From positions 3,844,001 through 3,908,000 of the forward strand of contig JADKAF010000001.1 of NCBI GenBank assembly GCA_016719295.1: a stretch of 64,000 nt of DNA, read 5' to 3'. Source of the stretch: Planctomycetota bacterium (GTDB lineage Bacteria > Planctomycetota > UBA1135 > JADKAF01). Made by a program: the position numbers and the translations under genes. This document shows, piece after piece, positions 43,616 through 52,441 of the stretch (positions within the stretch are counted from its first letter, which is position 1; each line of letters starts with the position of its first letter). The notes below the pieces were generated by a model. The model had not been told where the DNA came from. It ran no database searches and saw only the letters and a list, made by a program, of their open reading frames with translations.

Positions 43616-45282
43616 GCCGAACTACGCGGCGCCTCTTGTGGTTCGTCGCCGGAATGCAGGCGGTCGGCATCGCTTGGTTCGGCGCGTTGCTCGCGATCCA
43701 GCCCGAAGCGACTCCGTCACGCGCGTCGAAGGAGGGGCTGCGCGAGAGCCGCGAGACCGAGATCCACCGCGAGCGACCTCTCGCGACAGAACGCGTTCCG
43801 CACGTCGAGCCTTCGATCGCCGTGGAGGCACCGCCCGCCGTGGTCGATCCCTCGAGCGCGGAGGCGCGCGCGTTCACTCCTCCCACGGGCACCATCTTGT
43901 ACGGGCTGGTCCGCGGCATCGACGGGCGGATTCCGCGTACGGCGTTCCTCGCCGTGCATCGGCCGGGAGAAAAGAAGGCGGTGAGCACCGAGCAACCCGA
44001 CAAGCGAGGGAGGTTTACGTTTCCCGGCTTGGAACCAGGGCGCTACGAGCTCCGCGCTCGGAGTAGCGGCTATCGAGATCTCGTGCACGAGCTCGAATGC
44101 TCGGAGAGCACGCCGATGCAGCGCGTGGATCTCGTCCTCGACGCGTCCTGGATCCTCGGGGTCCGCTTCGCGCTTCCCGACGGCCGGGAGCTTCGAGAGG
44201 TCCTGCAAGAGTGGGCGAAGCAACGCCCCGAGCTCTATCGCCTCGGCCTAGATCTCGGCGCGATCGCGACGCGCTTCGAGCCTCAGGCGGACTTTCCGGC
44301 GACGTCATCGCGCCAAGCGGACTACGGAAGCGGAACCTGGCACGGGGGACTGATGGTCGATGCTGCGCGCATCCCGCGCGGATGCTCCGGCTACTTCGAG
44401 CTGGAGACGCGCGAGCCCCTCTGGATCAGCGCGGTGATGCGCCACCACGTCCTCGCGAAGCAACGGGTCGAGGCGGGGCAGCAAGTCGTCGCGTTCGAGA
44501 TCGATCCCGAGCAACTGCGTGCGCGCCTCGCGACGCTGCGGCTCCGCGTCGTCGATGCGCAGACGGGCACGCCCTTGGAAGGCGCGACCGTCGACGTCAA
44601 CGAGGCGAGCGACATGCAAACGGGAGGAGGCGGCAAGAAGACCGACGCGGAGGGGCGGATCGAGCTCCTGCATCAGCGACCCGGGCTCTTGCGCTGCGCG
44701 TGCTGGAAGGGCGAAGCGCGCAGCGCGAGCTTCCAGGTCTCGCTCGAGCCGGGGCAGATCCTAGATATCGGCGACGTGCCCATCGACGCGCAACGCGTCG
44801 TCCTGGGTCGCCTCGAGAATTGGACCCCGGCTTCGAAGACTCCGCAGGTCACCGCGCTGGCGCTCGATCCTGCGCCGCATCCGACGTTGACGCGCACGAG
44901 GGTCGTCGCGCACGTCCAGCCCGACGCCAGCTTCAAGCTGCAGGTGCACGAGGGGCGTTACCACGTCCACGTCTCGGGCTCCGGCGGCGCGTCGGTGGAG
45001 GTCGACACGCGCGCGCTCGGCGAGGGTCCGCTCGTGATCGCTCTGCAGCCCGAGGCAGAGCTGCGCGTTCATGCGCGAACGCAGGGCGAGCTCTGGCGAT
45101 TGAATCTCTACGACGCCGACGGCCACCACGTCTTCGGCCGGTGGCTGAGGGATGGGTGGCGCTTCCCGATCGCGGCTCTGCCGGGCTCGTATCGGCTGGA
45201 GCTCGAAGACCGCTTCGGCAAGAAGTCGGCGCGGCAGATCGAGCTCGGTCCCGGTGGGCTGGATCTGCAGGTCCCCGAATGA
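43612..45282 (+). CDS. Membrane-anchored carboxypeptidase-regulatory-like protein 2
   Basis: 556 residues, paralogue of the preceding gene with the same plan: anchor RRLLWFVAGMQAVGIAWFG, linker, then modules ILYGLVRGIDGRIPRTAFLA with FTFPGLEPGRYELRA, LRLRVVDAQTGTPLEGATV with TDAEGRIELLHQRPG, and ALPGSYRLELEDRFGK at the end. A motif LRHxRLETQRIEPGQ in protein 1 corresponds to MRHHVLAKQRVEAGQ here, showing they are duplicates. ATG 43612 overlaps the previous stop. Role unknown; an envelope-associated pair is inferred. Confidence 0.75.
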   Translation: MSRTTRRLLWFVAGMQAVGIAWFGALLAIQPEATPSRASKEGLRESRETEIHRERPLATERVPHVEPSIAVEAPPAVVDPSSAEARAFTPPTGTILYGLVRGIDGRIPRTAFLAVHRPGEKKAVSTEQPDKRGRFTFPGLEPGRYELRARSSGYRDLVHELECSESTPMQRVDLVLDASWILGVRFALPDGRELREVLQEWAKQRPELYRLGLDLGAIATRFEPQADFPATSSRQADYGSGTWHGGLMVDAARIPRGCSGYFELETREPLWISAVMRHHVLAKQRVEAGQQVVAFEIDPEQLRARLATLRLRVVDAQTGTPLEGATVDVNEASDMQTGGGGKKTDAEGRIELLHQRPGLLRCACWKGEARSASFQVSLEPGQILDIGDVPIDAQRVVLGRLENWTPASKTPQVTALALDPAPHPTLTRTRVVAHVQPDASFKLQVHEGRYHVHVSGSGGASVEVDTRALGEGPLVIALQPEAELRVHARTQGELWRLNLYDADGHHVFGRWLRDGWRFPIAALPGSYRLELEDRFGKKSARQIELGPGGLDLQVPE

Positions 45283-45339
45283 GCGCGGCACGGAGAGCAC
45301 GACGCGCCGCCGCGTAGTTCAGGGCATGCGAGCGATCGG

Positions 45340-45585
45340 TCAACTTCGCCACGCGAGGACGATCGGCGGTTGATCCTCCTCCGTGACGTCGAACGTCCAC
45401 TCCTGCGGCACGTAGCGCGGCGGGATCGGGCGCGCGGGCTCGGGCTCGAATCCGGGCGGGACGACGTCGTTCGGCCACCAGACAGTGCTCCAAGAGCTCG
45501 TCTTCAAGACGTAGCGTCCTGGTCCGGGCAGCTCGACCTCGAACGCTGAGGCGGCAGTCGCGCTCGGCCTCCGTGCTCCCCGTCA
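45340..45585 (-). pseudogene. Truncated host gene, only the 3' end remains
   Basis: A minus-strand frame encodes FEVELPGPGRYVLKTSSWS, then TVWWPNDVVPPGFEPEPARP and PQEWTFDVTEEDQPPIVLAW before a TGA at 45340-45342. The sequence reads as a real beta-rich protein end, but the frame is closed upstream by a TGA near 45586 and has no start codon, signal peptide or ribosome site. The cut is at the left edge of the second accessory region, about 65 bases from the GRPPG-motif gene, so the rest was probably displaced by the island. Family not recognised. Confidence 0.55.
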
Positions 45586-45652
45586 CGACCTCCTGAACTT
45601 TCCCGTCCGGACATCCAGCACCCCAGCAACCATGCAGGAACCCGGTCCGCAC

Positions 45653-46207
45653 CTACCCCGGAAACCGCCCCTCCACCATCTCAATCAGCGCCCGCACCTG
45701 CGCCTTCAGCTCCTCGCCGAACCGCCGCAGCCCCTCGAGCTGCGCGACGATGCCGGCGAGGCCGACGGTCGGCGAAGAGTGAGCGGCCGTCATGCCCGGT
45801 GGGCGACCTTGACGGGCTGCACCAGGCGGTCGGCCACGACGTGCAGCAGGCTTCGCTCCACCGCCCGTCCTCTTCTGGTAGTTCGACTTCCAGACGCCCC
45901 ACGCGCCGAGCTTGATGCCGAGCGCCTTGGCCGCCCCAGCGTTGTTCAGCTCGCCGGCCTGCGCGCGCCCGAGCATCGCGACGCGACGGGCGGTCTCGTC
46001 GGGGTCGGCTTTCCGGCCACGGCCACTCGCCTTCGCGCGCTTCTTGGCAACGGCCTTCTTGCCCTGACCCTTCGCATGCCGCACTCGCCACAGTCCCCAG
46101 ACTCCCGGCGTCAGGCCGAGCTCCTTCGCGGCCGCGGAGTGGTCGAACTCGCCGCGCTCTACGCGGGCGAGCATGGCGAGGCGGGCGGTGTCGGTGGTCA
46201 AGGGCAT
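45653..46207 (-). CDS. Putative DNA-binding protein A: duplicated HTH-like unit and GRPPG motifs
   Basis: 184 residues, no named family. Residues 9-46 (RLAMLARVERGEFDHSAAAK, then ELGLTPGVWGLWRVRH) and 73-112 (RRVAMLGRAQAGELNNAGAA, then KALGIKLGAWGVWKSN) are internal repeats of about 38 residues with a helix-turn-helix-like pattern and a conserved Trp pair. They are joined by a Lys/Arg-rich linker. Two GRPPG motifs (about 125-138) resemble AT-hooks. A helical tail ends FGEELKAQVRALIEMVEGRF. DNA binding is inferred from these features. ATG 46207 has GGAGAG upstream. A paralogue at 47348 (about 80% identical at the 3' end) lies on the other side of the HEPN-like gene. Confidence 0.68.
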   Translation of the reverse strand: MPLTTDTARLAMLARVERGEFDHSAAAKELGLTPGVWGLWRVRHAKGQGKKAVAKKRAKASGRGRKADPDETARRVAMLGRAQAGELNNAGAAKALGIKLGAWGVWKSNYQKRTGGGAKPAARRGRPPGAARQGRPPGMTAAHSSPTVGLAGIVAQLEGLRRFGEELKAQVRALIEMVEGRFPG

Positions 46208-46458
46208 GGTGCTCTCCTCGTAGCCCTTTTGCTTGCCAAGTGAGCGAAACTCGTTCTGCATTAGCGGCGCACTCGGCATCATTGCTCGAGATCGCCAAGT
46301 GGAAGTCGAGACCACGGAGTTGGCCGCGCAGATGGTAGCGGGCCACCGGCGGAAGCGACGCGCAGGTGTTGCCAGTGGTCATGGCCCAGTGTCGCCGGGT
46401 GGTAGCGGGAGGTCGTGGGAGAAAACTCCGCTGTCTCGCAGGATAGCATGCCCAGCTC
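46208..46458. other. Gap between the HEPN-like gene and paralogue A
   Basis: About 250 bases of mixed GC. It probably holds the terminator of the HEPN-like gene and the promoter of paralogue A; no gene seen. Confidence 0.4.
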
Positions 46459-47178
46459 TCAACCAGCGTTATCTCCCTCACCTAGCAGCAGCCGCTTTGC
46501 CAAGGCTACTCGTCCACCGTACACATGGATGTCGCGATAACTCTCCAGATAGGCTACCGTCTCCTCGGCTTCCTCGAGCAAGGAGTTTACTTTAGCCCGA
46601 TCTTCTCCTTCGCGCTGCTCGTCAAGAAATGAATTGGGCTTCCACTTGTAATGAACGAAGGCATTGCGGACTTCTGCGCACTGGCGAATACGATTGCGAT
46701 GCGCCGTGCTGATTGGCGGCAGCTCAAGCACTTCCAGCAACCAACTCAGCTTGTCATCAAGTTGAGTTTTGCGAATAATCGCGATGGTACTCTCCTCCGA
46801 TAAGCTCTTACGCTGCAAGATCGACGACACGACCCCGTTGGTCCAATGCTCGAACCATGTGGCATAGAGCAGAGCCGCACGCTCCAGCCGCCCCCTCGAA
46901 TGTTCCGCCTGGGCATCAGCGAGAATAGAACCTGTGTGATCGATCGAAACTGGAGCGCCATGAATCTCTTGCCATTCTGAGAGCGCCTGTCGGCATTCGT
47001 GAATGAACTCCCGTCTTGTTTTCCCCCGCGGCTCTAGGCGCCCACCGGCAACGAGCCCCAAGATCACATGCGTGACAAACTCAAACGCGACTGTCCTGCC
47101 TTTCTCGTCTAGCTCAAACGGATTCGCACTCTCTTCTTCGTCGTGATCATTGCTTCGTTGTTCGTCTTGGTTTGCCAT
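46459..47178 (-). CDS. HEPN-like domain protein
   Basis: 239 residues from MANQDEQRSND. An acidic N-terminus (NDHDEEESANPFELDEKG) is followed by a helical domain: LERAALLYATWFEHWTNGVV, LDDKLSWLLEVLEL, then RIRQCAEVRNAFVHYKWKP. The last contains R171-x4-H176 (RNAFVH), the HEPN RNase signature. HEPN proteins are metal-independent RNases frequent in toxin-antitoxin and phage-defence loci. A C-terminal helical stretch (VNSLLEEAEETVAYLESY) ends it. No cognate nucleotidyltransferase is adjacent; its neighbours on both sides are the GRPPG-motif paralogues. Lower GC than the host. Catalytic activity is inferred from one motif only. Confidence 0.7.
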   Translation of the reverse strand: MANQDEQRSNDHDEEESANPFELDEKGRTVAFEFVTHVILGLVAGGRLEPRGKTRREFIHECRQALSEWQEIHGAPVSIDHTGSILADAQAEHSRGRLERAALLYATWFEHWTNGVVSSILQRKSLSEESTIAIIRKTQLDDKLSWLLEVLELPPISTAHRNRIRQCAEVRNAFVHYKWKPNSFLDEQREGEDRAKVNSLLEEAEETVAYLESYRDIHVYGGRVALAKRLLLGEGDNAG

Positions 47179-47347
47179 GGACTTCGTTCCCGCAGGGCAG
47201 CCTATTGTCGGGTGTGTGTGATGCGCGAGAATCGCTTTCCCAGCCGGCATCAGACGTCACCACCTCGCCTCGGACCCCGCATCCGGATCGATCGAAAGGT
47301 GGGGCGCCCGAGCTTCCCCCGCCACCCCGCTCCCCGACAAGCCCCCA

Positions 47348-47904
47348 CTACCCCGGAAACTGCCGCCGAGCCAGCTCCGCCATCGCCCGAACCCTGTCCC
47401 GCAGCTCCTCGCCGAAGCTCTGAAGCCCCTCGAGCTGGGTGACCAGCTCGGCGAGCGAGTCTGCCGGCGCCACGCGTCCGGAAGTCCTGCCCGGCGGCCG
47501 ACCAAGTCGAGCCGAACCAGGCGGGCGTCCTTGGCGTGCGGCAGGCTTCGCGGAGCCCGTCCTCTTCAAGTAGCCCGACTTCCAGACGCCCCACGCCCCG
47601 AGCTTGATCCCCAGCGCGGTCGCCGCCGCAGCGTTGTTCAGCTCGCCTGCCTGAACGCGCTCGAGCATCGCGACGCGACGGGCGGTCTCGGCGGGGTCGG
47701 CTTTCCGGCCACGGGCGTTCTTCCTCGCGGACTTCTTGGCCAAGGCCTTGCCACCCTGGCCCTTCGCGTGCCGCGCCCGCCACAGTCCCCAGACTCCCGG
47801 CGTCAGGCCAAGCTCCTTCGCGGCGGCGGAGTGGTCGAGCTCGCCGCGCTCCACGCGGGCCAGCATGGCGAGGCGATCGGCGTCGGTGTCAGTCGTGATC
47901 TTGG
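47348..47904 (-). pseudogene. Putative DNA-binding protein B, main part, split by a transposon
   Basis: Paralogue of 45653-46207: DADRLAMLARVERGELDHSA, then AKELGLTPGVWGLWRARH, repeat 2 RRVAMLERVQAGELNNAAAA, GRPPG motifs, and tail FGEELRDRVRAMAELARRQFPG. The 5' 25 bases lie at 52841-52865 beyond the transposon stack. Joining them through one copy of the 8-bp duplication CCAAGATC gives MGRRKKTSAKITTDTDADR in frame, a 193-residue protein. In the present state an ATG supplied by the transposon end (47938) could still express a version with a foreign N-terminus MWVIERSIGRLPK. Confidence 0.85.
47897..47904. repeat. 8-bp target duplication, left copy (GATCTTGG)
   Basis: Identical to 52833-52840, directly outside the outer IS66 ends. 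IS66-family insertion makes 8-bp duplications. Confidence 0.9.
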
Positions 47905-47921
47905 GTAAACGCCCGATAGAC

Positions 47922-49621
47922 CTTTCGATTACCCACATTCTCCGCCCGCAAGCTCATAGCCGAGGGCGATGTCAGTCAGCCTTGACATGCCTCGCCACAT
48001 CACCGTGTTGCCGGGCGGGCCGTCACTGGCTCGGTTCAAGTAGCCGCCAAGCCGAGCGAGCTGAAGCAGGCATCCCTCAAGCGACTGACACTGTTCGCGT
48101 GCATGGCCCCGGCTCCTGGCAGCAGTTCGCGATAGCAACTCGATCTCCACAGGCGTGAAAGCCAGGGTCGGAGGGGAGCAGCGAGTGACGCGCCTGAGCA
48201 TCGTCATCCAGAAGATTCGCCAGCCGATGATGCAAAAGACTCCGAGTAGGTTGACGATCCGTTGCGCAGTTCGCAATTGGAGCTCTTCTGCACGAAGGCC
48301 GGACTTGAGAATCTTGTGGAAGGTCTCGATGCGCCAGCGCAGCGCGTACCATTGCAGCTTCTCGATCGCCTCTGCGCGCGACGTGATCGGCAGGTCGGTG
48401 ATGAGCTTCCACTCGATGCGGTCGCGCCCCGTTGGCGGGTGACGTTCCGTGGCGTGAAGCACGGTTAGCTCAAGGCTTGGGTAGCGATTCTGCTTGCCGA
48501 TGGGAGGAAGAATGCGAATGCGCTGATATCTCAGCTCAAGGACCGCGATCCCTGACGTGCCATCGCGATCTGCGACTTCGACGCGGTGTAGCCCTTTGCA
48601 GCGCACCTCATCCATCACGGTCGATACCGTGTGACCGCCATCACCCGCCAATCGGTCCACGCAGGTTCGGAAGAGGAAGTGCGTTCCGGCTTCAATGGCA
48701 GCGCAGAAGAGCTCGTAGATGTCGCTCTCGCGGTCACCGATGTGCACGCATCGAGCCGGATCGTCGATCTGCGCGCTGGCCTGCTTCAGGTTCTCCAGCC
48801 AACGCACGCTCTCTTTGGCCTCGATCGGGATGCGCGTGAAATTGACCTTGTTCCGCAGCGCCTTGCTTCCCTTGAACTTCTCGCGCGACCAGAACTTGAT
48901 TGCCGCGAGACCCAGCGGCAATCCTTCCGTCGTGATCGCGAGACTGGAATGCATAAGGATTCCGCAGACCGTCCGAAGGCGAGGCCGGCCATCGCGGTCA
49001 TTCCCCGCAAACGTAACCTTCGTTCTCCCGATGGCATCGACATCCTTGCGCTTGAACGAGAACTCCGTCGTGTCGTGCAGCACGAGAACCGGTCCAGAAG
49101 TGCTTGCGGCGCGATCCCGCGTAGCGCGAAAGTGCCCAGCGAGAATATCTGCCTCGTTTACGTTAGCATTGTCGAGAAAGCGATAGGCTGCCTTGGTGTT
49201 CGCCCAATCCTGGCACGCGAACGGAATGCTCTCACCAGGGCTTGATGCGAGGTGAGAGAGAAGAGTCCGAAATCGACGAATGAGGCGACGGTCCTTGAGT
49301 TCGCAGCCAGCCAGTTCCCGCTCGACCCACGCCGGGGCGTCGCCCTGATCGTATTGAGCTGAATCCGCTTGGGTAGCTTGATGGGATGAAGACATGTGCC
49401 GCCTCCGCGTGATCGCAATCAAGGAAGCACTGTCTGCCATGCCGCGACGCGTTCCGCACGCGTCTTCGTACTCTCTCTCGATCGCCCTGGGCAATTAGTA
49501 CGTAGCCAAGTTGATCTCAATCGGCTGGGGAGGTCGATCTCTTGCCAATATTCAAGTTATCACATGCTCACTGACCACGTGCAGCGGCTCCAAGGGCGGA
49601 CAACTTGTGGGTAATCCAAAG
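47922..49621 (-). mobile_element. IS4-family (Tn5-like) insertion sequence, 1,700 bp
   Basis: Terminal inverted repeats CTTT(C/G)GATTACCCACA at both ends. It is flanked by a perfect 9-bp target duplication CCGATAGAC (47913-47921 and 49622-49630), the length made by Tn5/IS50 relatives. It sits 17 bases inside the left end of the left IS66 copy, so it came later. One transposase gene; its stop codon lies in the left terminal repeat. Confidence 0.93.
47929..49395 (-). CDS. IS4-family transposase (Tn5-like)
   Basis: 488-residue DDE transposase catalysing cut-and-paste movement of its element. Seen: an N-terminal Tnp DNA-binding region (WVERELAGCELKDRRLIRRF), catalytic Asp in VLVLHDTTEFSFKR and in CVHIGDRESDIYELF, and the YREK signature Y-x2-R-x3-E-x6-K in WYALRWRIETFHKILKSG, which carries the catalytic Glu. 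The C-terminal region (QSLEGCLLQLARLGGYLNR) matches the Tn5 dimerisation domain. The start at MSSSHQATQ fits relatives; a longer frame upstream is unlikely. The gene looks intact, so the element may be active. Confidence 0.93.
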   Translation of the reverse strand: MSSSHQATQADSAQYDQGDAPAWVERELAGCELKDRRLIRRFRTLLSHLASSPGESIPFACQDWANTKAAYRFLDNANVNEADILAGHFRATRDRAASTSGPVLVLHDTTEFSFKRKDVDAIGRTKVTFAGNDRDGRPRLRTVCGILMHSSLAITTEGLPLGLAAIKFWSREKFKGSKALRNKVNFTRIPIEAKESVRWLENLKQASAQIDDPARCVHIGDRESDIYELFCAAIEAGTHFLFRTCVDRLAGDGGHTVSTVMDEVRCKGLHRVEVADRDGTSGIAVLELRYQRIRILPPIGKQNRYPSLELTVLHATERHPPTGRDRIEWKLITDLPITSRAEAIEKLQWYALRWRIETFHKILKSGLRAEELQLRTAQRIVNLLGVFCIIGWRIFWMTMLRRVTRCSPPTLAFTPVEIELLSRTAARSRGHAREQCQSLEGCLLQLARLGGYLNRASDGPPGNTVMWRGMSRLTDIALGYELAGGECG

Positions 49622-49672
49622 CCGATAGACCCCATCTGGTAGCCCCGCCGGCGGCATGGACGATGCCCGTCC

Positions 49673-50011
49673 ATGACGACTCGCCGAACCCGCGCCGACT
49701 GGCGCCAGCTCCTCGCTCGCCAGGCCCGTAGCGGCCTGAGCATCGCCGCGTTCGCTCGCCGTGAAGGCATCCGGCCACAGTCCCTGCACTGGTGGCGTTG
49801 GAAGCTGCGCGAGACCAACGCTCCGCTCCCGAGCTCTACCGGCTCGGTGTCACCCGGCTTCGTTCAGCTCGACCTGGGCCATCCGACTTCCGATGGTGAT
49901 GCAAGCGCCTTCGAGATCGCGCTGCCCGGGGATGTCGTGATCCGCGTCCCACGCGGCTTCGATACGCGCGAGCTCAAGGCGATCCTCGAGACGGTGCGTG
50001 CGTCGTGCTGA
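49673..50011 (+). CDS. tnpA: IS66 accessory protein TnpA, left copy
   Basis: 112 residues, TnpA-type (Orf1) helix-turn-helix protein: ADWRQLLARQARSGLSIAAF, ARREGIRPQSLHWWRWKLR, with a C-terminal strand VIRVPRGFDTRELKAILETV. Identical in protein sequence to the copy at 52435-52773 on the other strand. It belongs to the truncated left IS66 copy and overlaps tnpB by seven bases. Complete by itself, but the rest of its element is missing. Confidence 0.88.
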   Translation: MTTRRTRADWRQLLARQARSGLSIAAFARREGIRPQSLHWWRWKLRETNAPLPSSTGSVSPGFVQLDLGHPTSDGDASAFEIALPGDVVIRVPRGFDTRELKAILETVRASC

Positions 50012-50382
50012 CCTTCACGTCCTCGGCGCGCGTCTTCCTCGCCGTTGGTGCGACCGACATGCGCAAGGCGATCGATGGCCTCGCCGCCGCAGCCCGCCAT
50101 GCTCTTCGGCAAGATCCCTTCACCGGCGATCTCTTCGTCTTCTGCAATCGTCGTCGCGATCGCCTGAAGATCCTCTACTGGGAACGCTCCGGCTTCTGGC
50201 TCTTGCACAAGCGTCTCGAGAGCGGGACCTTCGCATGGCCGACTTCCAAGGGCGCATCGAAGGCTTCCGAAGAGATCGATACCGCGCAGCTCTTCGCGTT
50301 GCTGAACGGGCTCGTCGTCGCGAGTCGTCGCAAGCGCTGGTTTTCCTGGAAGCCACGCAACGGAGACGTAAACGCCCGGTAG
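50005..50382 (+). pseudogene. tnpB: IS66 TnpB, left copy, 3' truncated
   Basis: TnpB-type (Orf2) protein: FLAVGATDMRKAIDGLAAAA, DLFVFCNRRRDRLKILYWER, SGFWLLHKRLESGTFAWP. Identical to the right copy up to WFSWKPRNGD, then it runs into the IS66 terminus at 50368 and ends VNAR. The last about 20 residues of the intact version are lost, which marks the deletion junction. Confidence 0.88.
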
Positions 50383-50460
50383 TCCCACCCCCCGGGCCCC
50401 CAGGCCTGCGCACTCCGCAGTGGTCAAACTCTCTGCCCGACGCTCTCTCGACGAGGGAAG

Positions 50461-52053
50461 TCAGTCCCGACGGGCGCTCGCTTCTCGCGCCGCTTTCCAC
50501 GCCCGCGGCGTGAGCTCGGCCGCACGCGATGGATCTTCCGCCATGCGCTGCAGCACGTCGCTCAGGTACTCGTAGGCATCGATGCCGAGGTTCCTGCAGC
50601 TCACGATCAGCGAATAGTAGAGCGCCGCTCGCTCGGCACCGGCGGCGCTGCCGGCAAACATCCAGTTCTTCCGGCCGACGGCGACCTGACGCATGGCGCG
50701 CTCGGCCGCGTTGTTGTCGAGGGGCACCTCGGCATCCGAGAGGAAGCGCGTCAGGCGCGTCCATTGGTTCACGGTGTACGAGATCGCCTCTCCAAGCGCG
50801 CTCTTGGGCAGGACGCATCCGCGCAGCTCATCGAGCCACTTGCGGAAGCTGTCGAGCAACGGCTTCGACTTCTGCTGGCGAAGCCGCAGGCGATCTTCTG
50901 ACGACAGCGCCGCATCGTTCGCCTCTCGCTCGACGGCGTAGAGGCGACGGATGATCTCGATCGCGATCGGTGCGTAGTCGGGCGCTTCCTCCATCGCTTT
51001 GAAGTAGCGACGTCGCGCATGCGCCCAGCATCCTGCCGAGCGCATCAGGCCGAGGCTCAGCACGGGTTCGTATCCGCTGTACGCGTCGGTGAGGAGCGTG
51101 CCGTGGTAGGTGCACAAGATCTTGAGCGGTCCCGCGCGTCCTCGTCCTTCGGTGAAGTGGAGGTAGGTATTGCCTTCGGGATCGAGGTAGACCCAGAGGT
51201 AGGCTCGCCGGGTCTGCGTCTTCTTCTCGTTCGGTCCGATGACCGTGATCGAGGTGTCGTCGGAGAAGACGATCGACGATTCGAGCAAGTGCGCTAGATG
51301 TGCGGTCACGATGGGAGCCAAGAGCTCCGCGCCGCTGGCAAGCCAGTCGCCCATCGTCGTAGGTGCGATGTCGACGCCGTGTCCCAGGTAGATGCGGACT
51401 TGTCGCTCCAGCGGGAGGTGGTCGCGGTATTTCGCGACCGCCACTTGGGCGATCACGCGAGGCGAGACCATGCCCTTCGGGATCGGCCGCTTCGGTAGAT
51501 CCGGCGTCGTCACGCCGTGCTCCTCGAAGCGCGGGCAGGCGTACTTCTTCCGCAACAAGACCTGCACGCGGAAGATCGCAGGCTCGTAGTCGAGGATCTC
51601 GGTTCGCTCTGTGCCGATCTCTACGAGCGCTTCCTGGCACTGCGCGCAGCGGCACTGCTCGGGAGGAAGCTCGATCGTGATCTCGCTGCGAGGGATCGCC
51701 TCCGAGATCCGGCGCACGCCACGCTTCGTCCTCTTCTTGCGAGCCTTGGCTTCGACGTGCTCGGTCTCGTCGTCGGGAGCTTCGTCGACGTGCGGTGGAA
51801 TCGGGGGCTGCGGCTCTTCCGCGTCGAACGGCAGAGCGGGTGGCTGACCAGGCACCACGCGCTCGCTCTTCTTGCCGAAGAGCTGCTCGCGCAGATTCTC
51901 ATTGGCTGACCGAGCAGACATCAGAGCAGCTTCGAGCTGACGGATGGTGAGGCGAGAAGAATCGAGCTCGCTCTGCGCAGACATGAGCAGATCTCGGAGC
52001 TCAGGAGCTCGGAGTGCCTCAAGTTGCGATCGGTCCAGAGAAGCGCCGCTCAT
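50461..52053 (-). CDS. tnpC: IS66 transposase TnpC
   Basis: 530-residue DDE transposase. Order of features: a leucine-zipper-like N-terminus (SSRLTIRQLEAALMSARSAN), an acidic Pro-rich stretch, a zinc-finger-like segment (PEQCRCAQCQEALVEIG), then DDE_Tnp_IS66 with Asp in SIVFSDDTSITVIG and in GTLLTDAYSGYEPVL and Glu in DNNAAERAMRQVAVGRKNW. The C-terminal IS66 tail (SCRNLGIDAYEYLSDVLQRM) is complete. The start is set at MSGASLDRS; six upstream codons (MPTYLV) are possible. It overlaps the end of tnpB, as coupling in this family. Confidence 0.93.
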   Translation of the reverse strand: MSGASLDRSQLEALRAPELRDLLMSAQSELDSSRLTIRQLEAALMSARSANENLREQLFGKKSERVVPGQPPALPFDAEEPQPPIPPHVDEAPDDETEHVEAKARKKRTKRGVRRISEAIPRSEITIELPPEQCRCAQCQEALVEIGTERTEILDYEPAIFRVQVLLRKKYACPRFEEHGVTTPDLPKRPIPKGMVSPRVIAQVAVAKYRDHLPLERQVRIYLGHGVDIAPTTMGDWLASGAELLAPIVTAHLAHLLESSIVFSDDTSITVIGPNEKKTQTRRAYLWVYLDPEGNTYLHFTEGRGRAGPLKILCTYHGTLLTDAYSGYEPVLSLGLMRSAGCWAHARRRYFKAMEEAPDYAPIAIEIIRRLYAVEREANDAALSSEDRLRLRQQKSKPLLDSFRKWLDELRGCVLPKSALGEAISYTVNQWTRLTRFLSDAEVPLDNNAAERAMRQVAVGRKNWMFAGSAAGAERAALYYSLIVSCRNLGIDAYEYLSDVLQRMAEDPSRAAELTPRAWKAAREASARRD

Positions 52054-52441
52054 CACGAGATACGTCGGCAATCAAGGCGTCTCCGTTGCGTGGCTTCCAG
52101 GAAAACCAGCGCTTGCGACGACTCGCGACGACGAGCCCGTTCAGCAACGCGAAGAGCTGCGCGGTATCGATCTCTTCGGAAGCCTTCGATGCGCCCTTGG
52201 AAGTCGGCCATGCGAAGGTCCCGCTCTCGAGACGCTTGTGCAAGAGCCAGAAGCCGGAGCGTTCCCAGTAGAGGATCTTCAGGCGATCGCGACGACGATT
52301 GCAGAAGACGAAGAGATCGCCGGTGAAGGGATCTTGCCGAAGAGCATGGCGGGCTGCGGCGGCGAGGCCATCGATCGCCTTGCGCATGTCGGTCGCACCA
52401 ACGGCGAGGAAGACGCGCGCCGAGGACGTGAAGGTCAGCAC
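52019..52441 (-). CDS. tnpB: IS66 accessory protein TnpB, right copy
   Basis: 140-residue TnpB/Orf2, needed with TnpC for IS66 movement. Same protein as the left copy to WFSWKPRNGD, then the native end DALIADVSRDERRFSGPIAT. Begins seven bases inside tnpA and overlaps the start of tnpC. Intact. Confidence 0.9.
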   Translation of the reverse strand: MLTFTSSARVFLAVGATDMRKAIDGLAAAARHALRQDPFTGDLFVFCNRRRDRLKILYWERSGFWLLHKRLESGTFAWPTSKGASKASEEIDTAQLFALLNGLVVASRRKRWFSWKPRNGDALIADVSRDERRFSGPIAT

